Positions 34,826 to 43,543 of a DNA stretch of 64,000 nucleotides are shown here, piece after piece; the first letter of the stretch is position 1; every line of letters begins with the position of its first letter. The notes under the pieces are model-generated. The model was not told the DNA's origin. It worked only from the letters and a program-made list of their open reading frames with translations, and did no database searches. This DNA comes from an uncultured Steroidobacter sp. (GTDB taxonomy: Bacteria > Pseudomonadota > Gammaproteobacteria > Steroidobacterales > Steroidobacteraceae), in assembly GCA_937864115.1 (NCBI GenBank), contig CALMII010000012.1, forward strand, positions 37,066-101,065, read 5' to 3'. A program made the translations under genes and the position numbers.

Positions 34826-34975
34826 TTTCACACGGAGATCACGGAGGGCACGGGGTCCCGGAACAGAAATTTCTTTCTTGCCCCCGTGCTCCCCGTGTCC
34901 CCCGTGGAAACTCCTCTTATTCTTTGCTCCGACCTCCGTGTGCTCCGTGATCTCCGTGTGAAATCTTCACGAACT
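34826..34975. repeat. Long inverted repeat in convergent gap, overlapping a gene end (family D)
   Basis: The left arm contains CACACGGAGATCACGGAGG and the right arm CCTCCGTGTGCTCCGTGATC; internal partial copies (CCCGTGCTCCCCGTGTCCCC) lie between. It fills the gap between the convergent maeB and monooxygenase genes and encodes the last 15 or so residues of the latter. Confidence 0.75.
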
Positions 34976-36416
34976 GCAGGACGCCGTCGTTCACGGAGCC
35001 GGCGCGCAGGGCGAGCAGATCCAGCACGTAGTTCTGGTGCAGGCGCCACGGCGCCTTCGCGCCCTGGCGGGGGAATTTGTCGAGCGAGCGCTGCACGTAG
35101 CCTGAAGAAAAATCGATCCAGGGCTGTTCCGCCATCGAGGGATCGGGCCGGCGCGGTGTGCACTGGCGGAAGCCGTGGCGATCCATGTAGTTCAGCAGGC
35201 GACAGACGTACTCGCAGGTGAGGTCGCACTTCAGCGTCCAGGAGGCGTTGGTGTAGCCGATCGCCGAGGCGAGATTGGGAATGCCGCTGTACATCATTCC
35301 CTTGTAACCAACGGTCTTCGACAGATCGACCGGTGTGCCGTCGACGGATACCTGCGCGCCGCCGAGCGGGACGAGGTTCAGTCCCGTCGCGGTCACGATG
35401 AGATCGGCCGGCAGTTCCTTGCCCGACTTCAGCCGGATGCCTTGGTCGGTGAACGTGTCGATGTGATCGGTGACGACGGATGCGCTGCCCTTGCGGAGCG
35501 CGGCGAACAGATCGCTGTCGGGGACGAGACACAGGCGCTGGTCCCACGGGTTGTAGCGCGGACTGAAGTGCGTGGCGATGTCGTAGTCCGCGCCCAGTTC
35601 CTTTTCCAGGCCTTTGTGGATCATCTTCTTCATCGCCTCGGGCCGGCGGCGCGCGAGCTGATAGAAGAGCATGCCGAGCAGGACGTTTTTCCAGCGGACC
35701 ATGCCGTAGGCGAGTTTCGCGGGCAGGCGGCGGCGCAGCCAGTTCGCCACGCCGTCCTGCGCCGGTCGCGACACGATGTAGGTGGGCGAGCGCTGCAGCA
35801 TCGTCACGTGCGCGGCCGTGCGCGCCATTTCGGGCACGAGCGTGACTGCCGTCGCGCCGCTGCCGATGACGATCACGCGCTTGCCGGCGTAGTCGATGTC
35901 GCGGGTCCATTGCTGCGGGTGGACGATGCGGCCCTTGAACTGTTCGGCCCCCGCGAACTGCGGGGTGTAGCCGCTTTCGTAGCTGTAGTAGCCGCTGCAC
36001 ATGAACACGAAGCTGCAGGTGAATCGTACGGTCTCGCCGCCCGATCCGCGTTGCGCCTCCACCGTCCAGCGGGCATTGGTGCTCGACCAGGAAAGCTGCG
36101 TCACGCGGTGGCCGAAGCGGATGTGGCGGTCGACGTCGTGCTCGCGCGCCGTCTCGCGGATGTAGTCGAGGATCGAATGACCGTCGGCGATCGCCTTCGG
36201 CTGCGTCCATGGCTTGAACGAATAACCGAGCGTGTACATGTCGGAATCGGAACGGATGCCGGGATAGCGGAACAGATCCCAGGTGCCTCCGATGCCGTCG
36301 CGGCCTTCGAGGATGACGTAGCGCTTGCCGGGACACTCGGCCTGCAAATGACACGCGGCCCCGATGCCGGAGAGGCCGGCGCCGACGATCAGTACATCGA
36401 AATGCTCAGGCGACAT
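34917..36416 (-). CDS. Flavin-containing monooxygenase, Baeyer-Villiger-like
   Basis: 499 residues. FAD-binding VLIVGAGLSGIGAACHL at the N-terminus, a GGTWDLFRYPGIRSDSD segment, the Baeyer-Villiger fingerprint-like FKGRIVHPQQWTRDIDY (FxGxxxHxxxW), and the NADPH-binding VIVIGSGATAVTLVPEM. It inserts oxygen into ketones or hydroxylates with NADPH and O2; the substrate is unknown. The C-terminal ISHGDHGAHGGRSKE is translation of the family D repeat, so the natural end is probably near VLQFVK. It may take part in steroid or hydrocarbon breakdown, which is inference from the organism type. Confidence 0.88.
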   Translation of the reverse strand: MSPEHFDVLIVGAGLSGIGAACHLQAECPGKRYVILEGRDGIGGTWDLFRYPGIRSDSDMYTLGYSFKPWTQPKAIADGHSILDYIRETAREHDVDRHIRFGHRVTQLSWSSTNARWTVEAQRGSGGETVRFTCSFVFMCSGYYSYESGYTPQFAGAEQFKGRIVHPQQWTRDIDYAGKRVIVIGSGATAVTLVPEMARTAAHVTMLQRSPTYIVSRPAQDGVANWLRRRLPAKLAYGMVRWKNVLLGMLFYQLARRRPEAMKKMIHKGLEKELGADYDIATHFSPRYNPWDQRLCLVPDSDLFAALRKGSASVVTDHIDTFTDQGIRLKSGKELPADLIVTATGLNLVPLGGAQVSVDGTPVDLSKTVGYKGMMYSGIPNLASAIGYTNASWTLKCDLTCEYVCRLLNYMDRHGFRQCTPRRPDPSMAEQPWIDFSSGYVQRSLDKFPRQGAKAPWRLHQNYVLDLLALRAGSVNDGVLQFVKISHGDHGAHGGRSKE

Positions 36417-36431
36417 GCAGGCTCCTTGTCT

Positions 36432-36468
36432 TTCCCTCCTCCGCGCAGCGGGGGAGGGCAGGGAGGGG
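36432..36468. repeat. CCTCCGC palindromic repeat (family B)
   Basis: CCCTCCTCCGCGCAGCGGGG with GAGGGCAGGGAGGGGGC, located in the short divergent gap between the monooxygenase and nuclease genes, so it lies within both promoters. Confidence 0.8.
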
Positions 36469-36507
36469 GCGGTGGCCGGACGGAACGAAATCCGGCAGTC
36501 TCGCCGA

Positions 36508-37143
36508 ATGAAGACCAAGGTTACGATGCTGCTCGCGCTGTTGTCTGCGCTGGCCGGTGCCGCTGCGACGCTCGCTCATCCCGGCGGCGTCGATGCCGAC
36601 GGCTGTCATCGCGACCGCGGCACGCAGCAGCGGCATTGTCATCCGGAGCGGGCGAGCAGGCCTGCACGCGATGCAACGAAGCCGCCGCATCCCGGCGACG
36701 AAGGGGTGTTCTACGGCCCCGTCACCGATGCCATCGACGGCGATTCGCTGAAAGCGAAGATCCAGGGTGTCGTAATGGAATTCCGGCTCGCCGGCATCGA
36801 CGCGCCGGAAAGCGATCAGCCGTACGGAAAGCAGGCGGCCGCGGAACTGCGGGCGCTGGTGAAGGGCCGGCAGATTACGGTCGTGTTCGAGGACGTCGAT
36901 CGCTACGGCCGCGTCGTCGGCGATGTCTGGGTCGATTCGCTGTTCATCAATCGCGAACTGGTGGCGCGCGGCGCCGCCTGGTTCTATCCGCAGTTCGCGC
37001 GTGACGATGCGCTCTTCCAGGCGGAAGAAGCGGCGCGCGATGCAAAGCGCGGGTTGTGGGCGTTGTCCGCCGATGAGCGCGTCGAGCCCTGGGTCTGGCG
37101 CGAGCGCAAGCGCGCGGCCGGCCGGCCCGACGATCGTCGCTGA
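36508..37143 (+). CDS. Secreted thermonuclease-like (SNase) protein with Cys/His N-terminal motif
   Basis: 211 residues. A signal peptide (to LAHPG) is followed by HPGGVDADGCHRDRGTQQRH plus CH, the short His/Cys motif often found next to SNase domains. The SNase domain from about 70 contains GPVTDAIDGDSLKAK, FRLAGIDAPESDQPYG (Arg and Asp/Glu of the active site), DRYGRVVGDVWV and the closing EEAARDAKRGLWA. It cuts DNA or RNA outside the cytoplasm with a divalent metal. It is followed 12 bases later by a TPR-like gene. Confidence 0.88.
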   Translation: MKTKVTMLLALLSALAGAAATLAHPGGVDADGCHRDRGTQQRHCHPERASRPARDATKPPHPGDEGVFYGPVTDAIDGDSLKAKIQGVVMEFRLAGIDAPESDQPYGKQAAAELRALVKGRQITVVFEDVDRYGRVVGDVWVDSLFINRELVARGAAWFYPQFARDDALFQAEEAARDAKRGLWALSADERVEPWVWRERKRAAGRPDDRR

Positions 37144-37155
37144 GCGTCGTCGCCG

Positions 37156-37722
37156 ATGATGCTCAAGCGACCGCAGCGCTACCTGCTGATGATCCTGAGT
37201 TCCATCGCCGTGGCGTGGACCGTGCTGCGCCTGCTGCCGCTCAAGGCGGCATTGGGGTTCGCGCTCGTGCCGATCGCGATGGTCCTGGTACTCATCGTGT
37301 GGGCGCGCCAGCTGTTCGTCGGTCGCTGGCATACGCGCCGGCGACAGTGGGAGAAGGCTGTGGCGAGCTACCAGCGCTACGAAAAAATGCTGCTGATGAA
37401 CCGGTTCTCGGGCTGGCTCGCGCCGCTGCACCTCGGTATCCACACGCTCGATGGCGTGGCGCGAACGCGCAACCTCATCGCGCAGGCGCTGATGCAGATG
37501 CAGAAGCCCGACGAAGCCGAAGGCTGGCTGCGCGCGTCGCTGCAGCGCGATCCGCTCTATGCCGTGCCGTACACGAATCTCGGCACGATCGCGGCATGGC
37601 GCGGACAGGATGCGATGGCACGCAGGCATTTTCAGAAGGCCGTGGATCTGGGGTTCAGTCCCGTGATGGCGGAGCAGTTGTTTCAGCGGGCGCGGCAAAG
37701 GGCCCGCGCGGGCCGTCAGTAG
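37156..37722 (+). CDS. Membrane protein with TPR-like C-terminal domain
   Basis: 188 residues. Two hydrophobic segments in the first 55 residues (YLLMILSSIAVAWTVLRLL, ALGFALVPIAMVLVLIVWA), then helical repeats. ARTRNLIAQALMQMQKPDEA, LRASLQRDPLYAVPYTNLGT and ARRHFQKAVDLGFSP have the small-residue pattern of tetratricopeptide repeats, suggesting a protein-binding role on the cytoplasmic side. Not recognised as a named family. It is close behind the nuclease gene (12-base gap), but a functional link is not evident. Confidence 0.65.
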   Translation: MMLKRPQRYLLMILSSIAVAWTVLRLLPLKAALGFALVPIAMVLVLIVWARQLFVGRWHTRRRQWEKAVASYQRYEKMLLMNRFSGWLAPLHLGIHTLDGVARTRNLIAQALMQMQKPDEAEGWLRASLQRDPLYAVPYTNLGTIAAWRGQDAMARRHFQKAVDLGFSPVMAEQLFQRARQRARAGRQ

Positions 37723-37738
37723 CGGAGTTCTTCCCTCT

Positions 37739-37828
37739 TCCTGTGGGGCCGGCTTCAGCCGGCCTCTTCAGAAGTCAGGCTGAAGCCTGACCTACAGTCA
37801 GAGGCCGGCTGAAGCCGGCCCCACAGGA
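37739..37828. repeat. REP-like repeat (family A), three palindromes
   Basis: Order: GGCCGGCTTCAGCCGGCC, then GTCAGGCTGAAGCCTGAC, then GGCCGGCTGAAGCCGGCC, with CTGTGGGG and CCCCACAGG at the ends. The whole array is nearly a palindrome of itself. It lies in the convergent gap between the TPR gene and the secreted protein gene. Confidence 0.88.
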
Positions 37829-37842
37829 AGAGGAAGAGCCGG

Positions 37843-38892
37843 CTACGGCTTGCCGGCCTTTTCCGCCGCGACGCGTTCTTCCTCGCGCGCCCCCGCGAGA
37901 ATGCCCGGCAGCGCATAGTTGCCCTCGTGGCAGGCGTATTCGTAGATCCTGTCGCGGGTCGCGTTGAACGCGAGTTCGCCGGTGACCGGTGCACTGAAGT
38001 TCGCCGGATCTTCCAGCGTGTAGCGGTAGAAAATCTGCGTCGGGCTGACGCGCGTCAGGCGCTCGGTGACTTTCAGATTCTCCGACGAGCCGCGATAGCT
38101 CTGATCGCGGCGGAAGTTCGTCGTCTCGATCACCAGCGTGTCGCCTTCCCAGCGGCCGATGGAATCGCCCATCCACTGTCGCACGCTGGCCGGCCGATGC
38201 TTCGCATCGAGCCGCACCATGCGCACGTCGTGAACCATCTCGACGTGGATCATGACCACGTCCTGGGTCTGCACGATCTGATAGTTGTTGTTGTAGAGCA
38301 GCGGCAGCATCGGCGGGCCGGCGCTCGAGTCGAACGACAGGATGCAGCGTTCGCCGAGCGGCCGGACCTCCGGACCGTCGGCGCCGTTCTTGCCGCGATA
38401 CGCCGCGTACAGCGCCATGAGACGTTGCTGACCCAGCTGCGTCGGCGCCGGCATGCGTCCATTGGGCGGGTCGACGATGATCGACGTGCGGCGCTCGCCG
38501 TTGAGCGACAGCAGGTGCGCGCCCGGATCGACCCAGAAATTGTTGTAGCCGCAGTTCACGCCGCTGAAACCGCCGCCGCAATCCTTCGGCAGATCTTCGA
38601 TGCCGAGCGACGGATCGGTCGGCTTGTTCTGTTCGTCGCGAAACTCGGAGTTCTCCTTCTCCAGCGCGGCTGCTTCGTCCTCGCTGATGACGAGTCGCGT
38701 GCCGAACTTCGTATCGCGCTCGACCGGTGTGAGCGTCGCATTGGTCCAGATGCCCTGCAGATCGGGCTGTCCATGCTCCGTGCGCGGCACGTTCCAGCCC
38801 GCCTGCACCTTCGGCTCGCTGCCCGCGCCTGAAGCGTCGAGCATGGCGGCTGCCAGCGCGATGGCAGCGATCAATCGACCGGAAAAAGTCAT
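37843..38892 (-). CDS. Conserved secreted protein of unknown function
   Basis: 349 residues. The signal peptide spans about residues 1-23 (MTFSGRLIAAIALAAAMLDA). The mature protein has TEHGQPDLQGIWTNATLTPV near the start and repeated beta-type segments (MVHDVRMVRLDAKHRPASVR, WEGDTLVIETTNFRRDQSYR). I recognise the PDLQGIWTN / GRWEGDTLVIETTN text from a large uncharacterised family in soil and aquatic proteobacteria and acidobacteria, often near TonB receptors. It is probably periplasmic. No catalytic motif is apparent. Confidence 0.75.
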   Translation of the reverse strand: MTFSGRLIAAIALAAAMLDASGAGSEPKVQAGWNVPRTEHGQPDLQGIWTNATLTPVERDTKFGTRLVISEDEAAALEKENSEFRDEQNKPTDPSLGIEDLPKDCGGGFSGVNCGYNNFWVDPGAHLLSLNGERRTSIIVDPPNGRMPAPTQLGQQRLMALYAAYRGKNGADGPEVRPLGERCILSFDSSAGPPMLPLLYNNNYQIVQTQDVVMIHVEMVHDVRMVRLDAKHRPASVRQWMGDSIGRWEGDTLVIETTNFRRDQSYRGSSENLKVTERLTRVSPTQIFYRYTLEDPANFSAPVTGELAFNATRDRIYEYACHEGNYALPGILAGAREEERVAAEKAGKP

Positions 38893-39247
38893 CGGTTACC
38901 CCCGTCCAGGCCTGCTTCTGGTGGCTCTACAAATGGATACCAGAAATTCTATATCGCAGTGCAGTTCATGGCTCGAAGCGATCGCTGCAGCAGCGTTGGT
39001 GCCGTGGAATATGGCACAGGACGCGGATTCAGTCACGGGAAGGGCGTCGCCGAGGGATGGTAAATCTCCGTGCCGACATTTCTAAACACTCGTCATCGCG
39101 GCTGCCGCGGCCGCAAATGCCGCATCCGCGCCCGTTCCGGCCCGCAGTCTGATTGTGGGGGCCAATTGCATTCTCTATGCTCCGCCGCCACGAGGGAGCC
39201 GCCGCATCTCCCGCATTCCAAGAACGCATCAACGGGGGGAATCGACC
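38893..39247. other. 355-base divergent intergenic region
   Basis: No gene is supported. The AT-rich part is 38930-38960 (ATGGATACCAGAAATTCTAT and on), which on the minus strand would suit a promoter for the secreted protein gene. GGGGGGAATCGACC at 39234-39247 is the ribosome-binding region of the TTG-started transporter. Confidence 0.4.
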
Positions 39248-40756
39248 TTGGCCACGACGACGGCATCTCTCGCGGGCAGCACGAGCGGCGCGCAAAGCTA
39301 CGGATCGCCCGGCTACCGGCTCTATGTGCTGATCATGCTGACGCTGGTCTACACGCTGAATTTCATCGACCGCAACCTGGTGAACGTGATCGCGCAGCCG
39401 ATCATTCAGGAGTTCCAGCTCTCCGACAGTCAGTACGGTTTCCTCAATGGCCCGCCGTTCGCGATCTTCTATGCGCTGATGGGCATTCCGATCGCGATGG
39501 CGGCGGATCGTTACAACCGCGTCGTCATCGTCGCGATCTGCATTTCCATCTGGTCGCTGATGACCGCGCTGTGCGGGTTCGCGACGTCGTTCATGTTCCT
39601 GCTGATCGCGCGCATCGGCGTGGCGATCGGCGAAGCCGGCAGCACGCCGCCGTCGAACTCCATCCTCGCCGACTACTACAAGCCGAAGAACCGCGCGGCG
39701 GCGCTCGCGGTGTTCGCCATGGGCGTGACCGTCGGCTCGGCGCTCGCCAACTATTTCGGCGGGCCCATCGCCCGCAGCCTGAACGGGCCGGCGCTGCAGC
39801 GGCTGTTCGAAGGCTGGGACTGGCAGTGGATGATCGGTCTCACGGACTGGTCGCAGATCGCCGGCTGGCGCGTGGCTTTCGTCGTCATCGGCGCGCCCGG
39901 TCTCATCATCGGCCTCATCACGCTGCTGACCGTGAAGGAGCCGCCGCGCGGATTCTCCGATCCTCCGGGAACCGTGAAGGGCCAGCGCGCAAGCATCCGC
40001 GAAACGCTGCAGGAACTCGCCGGCAAGTCGACGTTCTGGAACATGGCGATGGGCGCGTCGATCGTCGCGCTCGTGGGCTACGGACTGGTCGGCTTCCAGG
40101 CGCCGCTGACGCAGCGTCTGCACGGTGTCGATGCGGGCACGTATGCGATCCAGTTCGGCGGACCGCTGGCCATCGTTGCGGCGTTCGGTACGTTCGCCGG
40201 CGGAATGATCGTGCATCGACTGACGTCGCGCGTTTCGTCGGCAGTCGCGCTGGTGCCGGCAGCCGGCATACTCATTTCGATACCGCTCTACATCTTCGCG
40301 TTCACGCGCCCGACCGAGGATCTCTACACGGTGCTGCGCCCGGTGTGGTGCGCCGCCGCGTTCTTCCACTACATGTACCTGGGCTCGCAATACACGATCG
40401 GGCAGGGCGTCGTCAGCCAGCGCTCGCGCGCCTCGGCCGTCGCGATCCTGCTGCTGTTGATTGCACTGATCGGCAACGGCATCGGCCCGCTGCTGGTCGG
40501 CTGGCTCAGCGACACGTTCATGAACATGGAAATGGTCAAGGTGAACGCCGGCAGCGCGCTGACTGCTGAGTTGTGCCGGAACGCGGCCGAAGTGGCGAAG
40601 CTCGCAACGGAACAGCAGGTGATCTGTCGTGGCGCCTACGCCGAAGGACTCAAGCTGTCGATGATCGCGACGACGCTGCTGTTCATCCCGGCTGCGTTCT
40701 TCTTCTATCTTTCGTCACGTACGCTGCACAAGCACATGCTGGCGAAGGCGGTTTGA
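39248..40756 (+). CDS. MFS transporter, Spinster-like family
   Basis: 502 residues from the TTG at 39248, which follows a G-rich ribosome site; no ATG fits, and the frame upstream is not transporter-like. About 12 membrane segments. YVLIMLTLVYTLNFIDRNLV in TM1 with the Asp-Arg pair, IPIAMAADRYNRVVIVAICI (motif A) and ARIGVAIGEAGSTPPSNSIL are typical of Spinster/hexuronate-like MFS carriers. A long periplasmic insert (about residues 430-465, with two cysteines) precedes the last helix. Substrate unknown. Confidence 0.85.
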   Translation: MATTTASLAGSTSGAQSYGSPGYRLYVLIMLTLVYTLNFIDRNLVNVIAQPIIQEFQLSDSQYGFLNGPPFAIFYALMGIPIAMAADRYNRVVIVAICISIWSLMTALCGFATSFMFLLIARIGVAIGEAGSTPPSNSILADYYKPKNRAAALAVFAMGVTVGSALANYFGGPIARSLNGPALQRLFEGWDWQWMIGLTDWSQIAGWRVAFVVIGAPGLIIGLITLLTVKEPPRGFSDPPGTVKGQRASIRETLQELAGKSTFWNMAMGASIVALVGYGLVGFQAPLTQRLHGVDAGTYAIQFGGPLAIVAAFGTFAGGMIVHRLTSRVSSAVALVPAAGILISIPLYIFAFTRPTEDLYTVLRPVWCAAAFFHYMYLGSQYTIGQGVVSQRSRASAVAILLLLIALIGNGIGPLLVGWLSDTFMNMEMVKVNAGSALTAELCRNAAEVAKLATEQQVICRGAYAEGLKLSMIATTLLFIPAAFFFYLSSRTLHKHMLAKAV

Positions 40757-40761
40757 GGAGA

Positions 40762-40851
40762 GAGAATGGCCGCAAAAAGGCGCAAAAAACTCAAATCAGG
40801 AAGAAGAGATTCTTACCTTTGAGTCCTTTGCGCCTTTTTGCGGCCATTCTC
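40762..40851. repeat. Long near-perfect inverted repeat in convergent gap (family D)
   Basis: Arms of about 34 bases: the left arm begins GAGAATGGCCGCAAAAAGGC and the right arm ends with its complement; only two or three positions differ. A purine-rich loop separates them. It starts 5 bases after the MFS stop and ends 11 bases before the oxidoreductase stop, so it could serve both genes as a bidirectional transcript end. Confidence 0.85.
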
Positions 40852-40862
40852 ATTTTCTGAAT

Positions 40863-42482
40863 CTAGGCCCGCCGCAGCCTGCGCCGCCTGAAATCCGCAA
40901 TCACTTCACGCGCCGCGTTGTGTCCCGGCGCGCCGGTGACGCCGCCGCCCGGATGCGTTCCTGAGCCGCACATGTACAGGCCGGGCAACGGGCCGCGGTA
41001 GTTGCCGTAGCCGAGGGTGGGGCGGGCGGAGAACATCTGATCGAGGCTCAATGCGCCGTGGAAGATGTCGCCGCCGATCAGGCCGAAGGTGCGTTCCAGG
41101 TCGAGCGGGCTGTTGATCTGGCGGCCCAGTACGGACGCTTTGAAATTCGGTGCGTGGCGGTTGACGGTGTCGATCATGAGATCGGCGACGGTCTCGCGAT
41201 GTGCATCCCAGGATTCGCCGTTCGGCAACTGCGGCGCGACGTGCTGGCAGAAGAGACTCGCGACATGCTGGCCGCGCGGGGCGAGGCTGTCGTCGAGCGT
41301 CGAGGGGATCAGCATCTCCACGATCGGCTCCTTCGACCAGCCGTGCGTGCGCGCGTCGAAGTAGGCCTGCTCCATGTAGCGCAGCGTCGGCGCGAGGATG
41401 ACGCCGGCGGTGTGATGCGCCGCGCGCTGTTTGCCGGGCAGGCAGGTGAAATCCGGCAGCTCGGACAGCGCGACGTTCATGCGGAACGTGCCGGAGCCGC
41501 AGCGATAGTGGTCCATCGCTTCGCGAAACGGTGCCGGCAGTACGGCGCCGTCGATGAGTTGCTGGTACAGCAGCTTCGGATTCAGATTCGACACGACGGC
41601 GCTGGCGCGGAACGATTCGCCGCTTTCCGTCACGGCGCCCACGGCGCGACCCTGCTCGACGATGACTTCGCGCACACCGGCATCGAGACGGATATCGACG
41701 CCGCGCGAGGCGGCGCATTTCGCCATGGCCTGCGTGATGGCGCCCATGCCGCCGATCGCATGTCCCCATGCGCCTTTCCTGCCGTTCACTTCGCCGAACA
41801 CGTGATGCAGCAGCACGTACGCGGTGCCTGCAGCATAGGGGCTGGCGAAGTTGCCGACGATGCCGTCGAAGCCGAACAGCGCCTTGATCGGATCGCTTTC
41901 GAACCAGCCGTCGAGATAGTCGCCGGCGGAGGCGGTGAAGAGCGTCAGGAACTGCTGCCGCATCGGCAGATCGAGTTTCTTCAATCGCGCGGCCATGTGC
42001 CCGGCGTGCATGATTTCCGGCAGCGCCTGGCGCCAGCTGCCGTGCACGACATTCGGCGGCGTCTGCAGCACGAGATCGCGCAGCACGTCGGCGATGACGT
42101 CGAGCCGTTCGCCGTACGCATCGAGACGCCCGGCGTCGCGCGGCGAGAACTTCGCCACTTCCTGCTGCGTGCGTCCGCCGCCGCTGCACAGATAGCGGCC
42201 GTCGGTCGTCGGCAGGAAGTTGGAGATCTCGCGTTCTACGACACGCAATCCGTGCCGGTGCAGTTCCAGGTCGCGAATGACTTTCGGATTGAGCAGCGAC
42301 ACCGTGTAGGAGGCCACCGAGTTGCGGAAGCCCGGATGAAATTCCTCGGTGACTGCCGCGCCGCCGACGACATGCCGCCGTTCGAGCACCGTGACCTTCA
42401 GGCCCGCGGCCGCGAGGTAGGCGGCGCAGACCAGGCCGTTGTGGCCGCCGCCGACGATCAGGACATCGCTGTGGTGGGTCAT
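40863..42482 (-). CDS. FAD-dependent oxidoreductase, phytoene-dehydrogenase-like (PYROXD2-type)
   Basis: 539 residues. FAD-binding [20 protein letters not shown] and the following VLERRHVVGGAAVTEEFHPG are typical of the carotenoid-desaturase-like amine-oxidase superfamily. The C-terminal LPGLYMCGSGTHPGGGVTGA with PGHNAA is the conserved FAD-closing motif. The reaction is unknown; related proteins oxidise or isomerise polyenes. The ATG overlaps the stop of the upstream exonuclease gene (ATGA), so the two are co-translated, although no functional link is known. Confidence 0.88.
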   Translation of the reverse strand: MTHHSDVLIVGGGHNGLVCAAYLAAAGLKVTVLERRHVVGGAAVTEEFHPGFRNSVASYTVSLLNPKVIRDLELHRHGLRVVEREISNFLPTTDGRYLCSGGGRTQQEVAKFSPRDAGRLDAYGERLDVIADVLRDLVLQTPPNVVHGSWRQALPEIMHAGHMAARLKKLDLPMRQQFLTLFTASAGDYLDGWFESDPIKALFGFDGIVGNFASPYAAGTAYVLLHHVFGEVNGRKGAWGHAIGGMGAITQAMAKCAASRGVDIRLDAGVREVIVEQGRAVGAVTESGESFRASAVVSNLNPKLLYQQLIDGAVLPAPFREAMDHYRCGSGTFRMNVALSELPDFTCLPGKQRAAHHTAGVILAPTLRYMEQAYFDARTHGWSKEPIVEMLIPSTLDDSLAPRGQHVASLFCQHVAPQLPNGESWDAHRETVADLMIDTVNRHAPNFKASVLGRQINSPLDLERTFGLIGGDIFHGALSLDQMFSARPTLGYGNYRGPLPGLYMCGSGTHPGGGVTGAPGHNAAREVIADFRRRRLRRA

Positions 42483-43309
42483 TGGATTTTCTGTGCTGCT
42501 TTCACGCAGCGTTGCAGCAGTTTCCCGTTGCCGATGCGGGTCGTCCAGCCGGCGAACGCCGCCGTCGGGCCGCGCCACTTCAGTTCGTCGACATCCTCGA
42601 ACAGCTTCGCATCGGTGCGCAACGTGGCCAGCCGTTTGAACAGCAGCGCGAGATCGCGGCGCTCGCCCAGTACGTCAGCCGGAAAGTCTTCGAGGCGCCC
42701 GTAGCGATCGATGAGTCGCGCCGCGCCGACGCGGCCGATGCCGGCCAGCCCGGGATAGCCGTCGGCGCTGTCGCCGACCAGCGCGAGCAAGTCGGGAATC
42801 ATGGCCGGGTCCACGCCGAACTTCTCCCGTACGGCCGCGGCATCGCGAATCGCCTTGGCCTTGCGATCCACCTGCACGACGCGTGTGCCGCTCACGCATT
42901 GCGCGAGATCCTTGTCGACGGTCCAGATCGAGATCTTTTCCACGCGCTCATCGGCTGCGGCGAGATGCGCTGCCGAGGCGAGCGCGTCGTCCGCTTCGAG
43001 TTCGATCATGGGCCAGCAGGCGATGCCCATCAGGCGGATGGCCTCTTCGAGCGGATGAAACTGCGCCCACAGCGCCGGCTCGATGCCATCGCCGGTCTTG
43101 TAGCCGGACCACAGCTGATTGCGGAACGATTCGATGACGTGATCGGTCGCGACGCCGAGGTGCGTGGCGCCGCCTTCGATCATTTCGAGCAGCGTGTTGA
43201 GTACGCCGGCCACGGCGCCGAAGGGCGCGTCCTCGCCCTTGTTGAAGCGGCGCAGGCCGTAGAAGTGCCGGAAGAGTTCGTAAGTGCCGTCGACGAGATG
43301 AACGATCAT
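42479..43309 (-). CDS. 5'-3' exonuclease, FEN/PolI N-terminal domain-like
   Basis: 276 residues, a stand-alone nuclease of the PIN/FEN fold. Acidic metal ligands are seen in MIVHLVDGTYELFRHFY, ELEADDALASAAHLA, TVDKDLAQCV and the helix-hairpin-helix region ALVGDSADGYPGLAGIGRVG. It removes 5' flaps or RNA primers. The stop overlaps the next gene by four bases. Compared with E. coli PolI the polymerase part is absent; similar free-standing proteins (ExoIX/Xni-like) are known. The start at 43309 is immediately at the conserved VHLVDGT. Confidence 0.88.
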   Translation of the reverse strand: MIVHLVDGTYELFRHFYGLRRFNKGEDAPFGAVAGVLNTLLEMIEGGATHLGVATDHVIESFRNQLWSGYKTGDGIEPALWAQFHPLEEAIRLMGIACWPMIELEADDALASAAHLAAADERVEKISIWTVDKDLAQCVSGTRVVQVDRKAKAIRDAAAVREKFGVDPAMIPDLLALVGDSADGYPGLAGIGRVGAARLIDRYGRLEDFPADVLGERRDLALLFKRLATLRTDAKLFEDVDELKWRGPTAAFAGWTTRIGNGKLLQRCVKAAQKIQ

Positions 43310-43327
43310 GCAGCCTCCACACCTTCT

Positions 43328-43386
43328 TCCTGTAGGTCAGGCTTCAGCCTGACTCTGAAGAGGCCGGCTAGAGCCGGCCCCACAGT
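43328..43386. repeat. REP-like double-palindrome repeat (family A)
   Basis: GTCAGGCTTCAGCCTGAC and GGCCGGCTAGAGCCGGCC with CTGTAGG and CCCCACAG ends. It lies 18 bases upstream of the exonuclease start, within its promoter region. Confidence 0.85.
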
Positions 43387-43391
43387 ACGAA

Positions 43392-43463
43392 GCCCCCACC
43401 CTAACCCTCCCCCGCTGCGCGGAGGAGGGGATCAGACGAGAGGCGATCAACGCAGAAGAATCA
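43392..43463. mobile_element. Remnant of the MITE-like element (right half without terminal repeat)
   Basis: CCCACCCTAACCCTCCCCCG, a family B palindrome, GGGGATCAGACGAGAGGCGA and TCAACGCAGAAGAATC follow the order and text of the right part of the elements at 8839 and 24775, but the terminal AATGCAGTGCCATTG is missing. It sits between two REP-like units. Confidence 0.65.
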
Positions 43464-43543
43464 TGTAGGTCAGGCTTTAGCCTGACTTCCGAAGAGGCCG
43501 GCTGTGACCGAAGGAAATCCCGCGGGAAAGCCGGCCCCACAGG
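43464..43543. repeat. REP-like repeat (family A) with a 23-bp insert in palindrome 2; codes for P450 tail
   Basis: Palindrome 1 GTCAGGCTTTAGCCTGAC is intact. Palindrome 2 is opened: GGCCGGCT, then about 23 extra bases including ATCCCGCGGGA, then AAGCCGGCCCC. The minus-strand P450 frame reads through it and stops at 43470. Confidence 0.8.
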
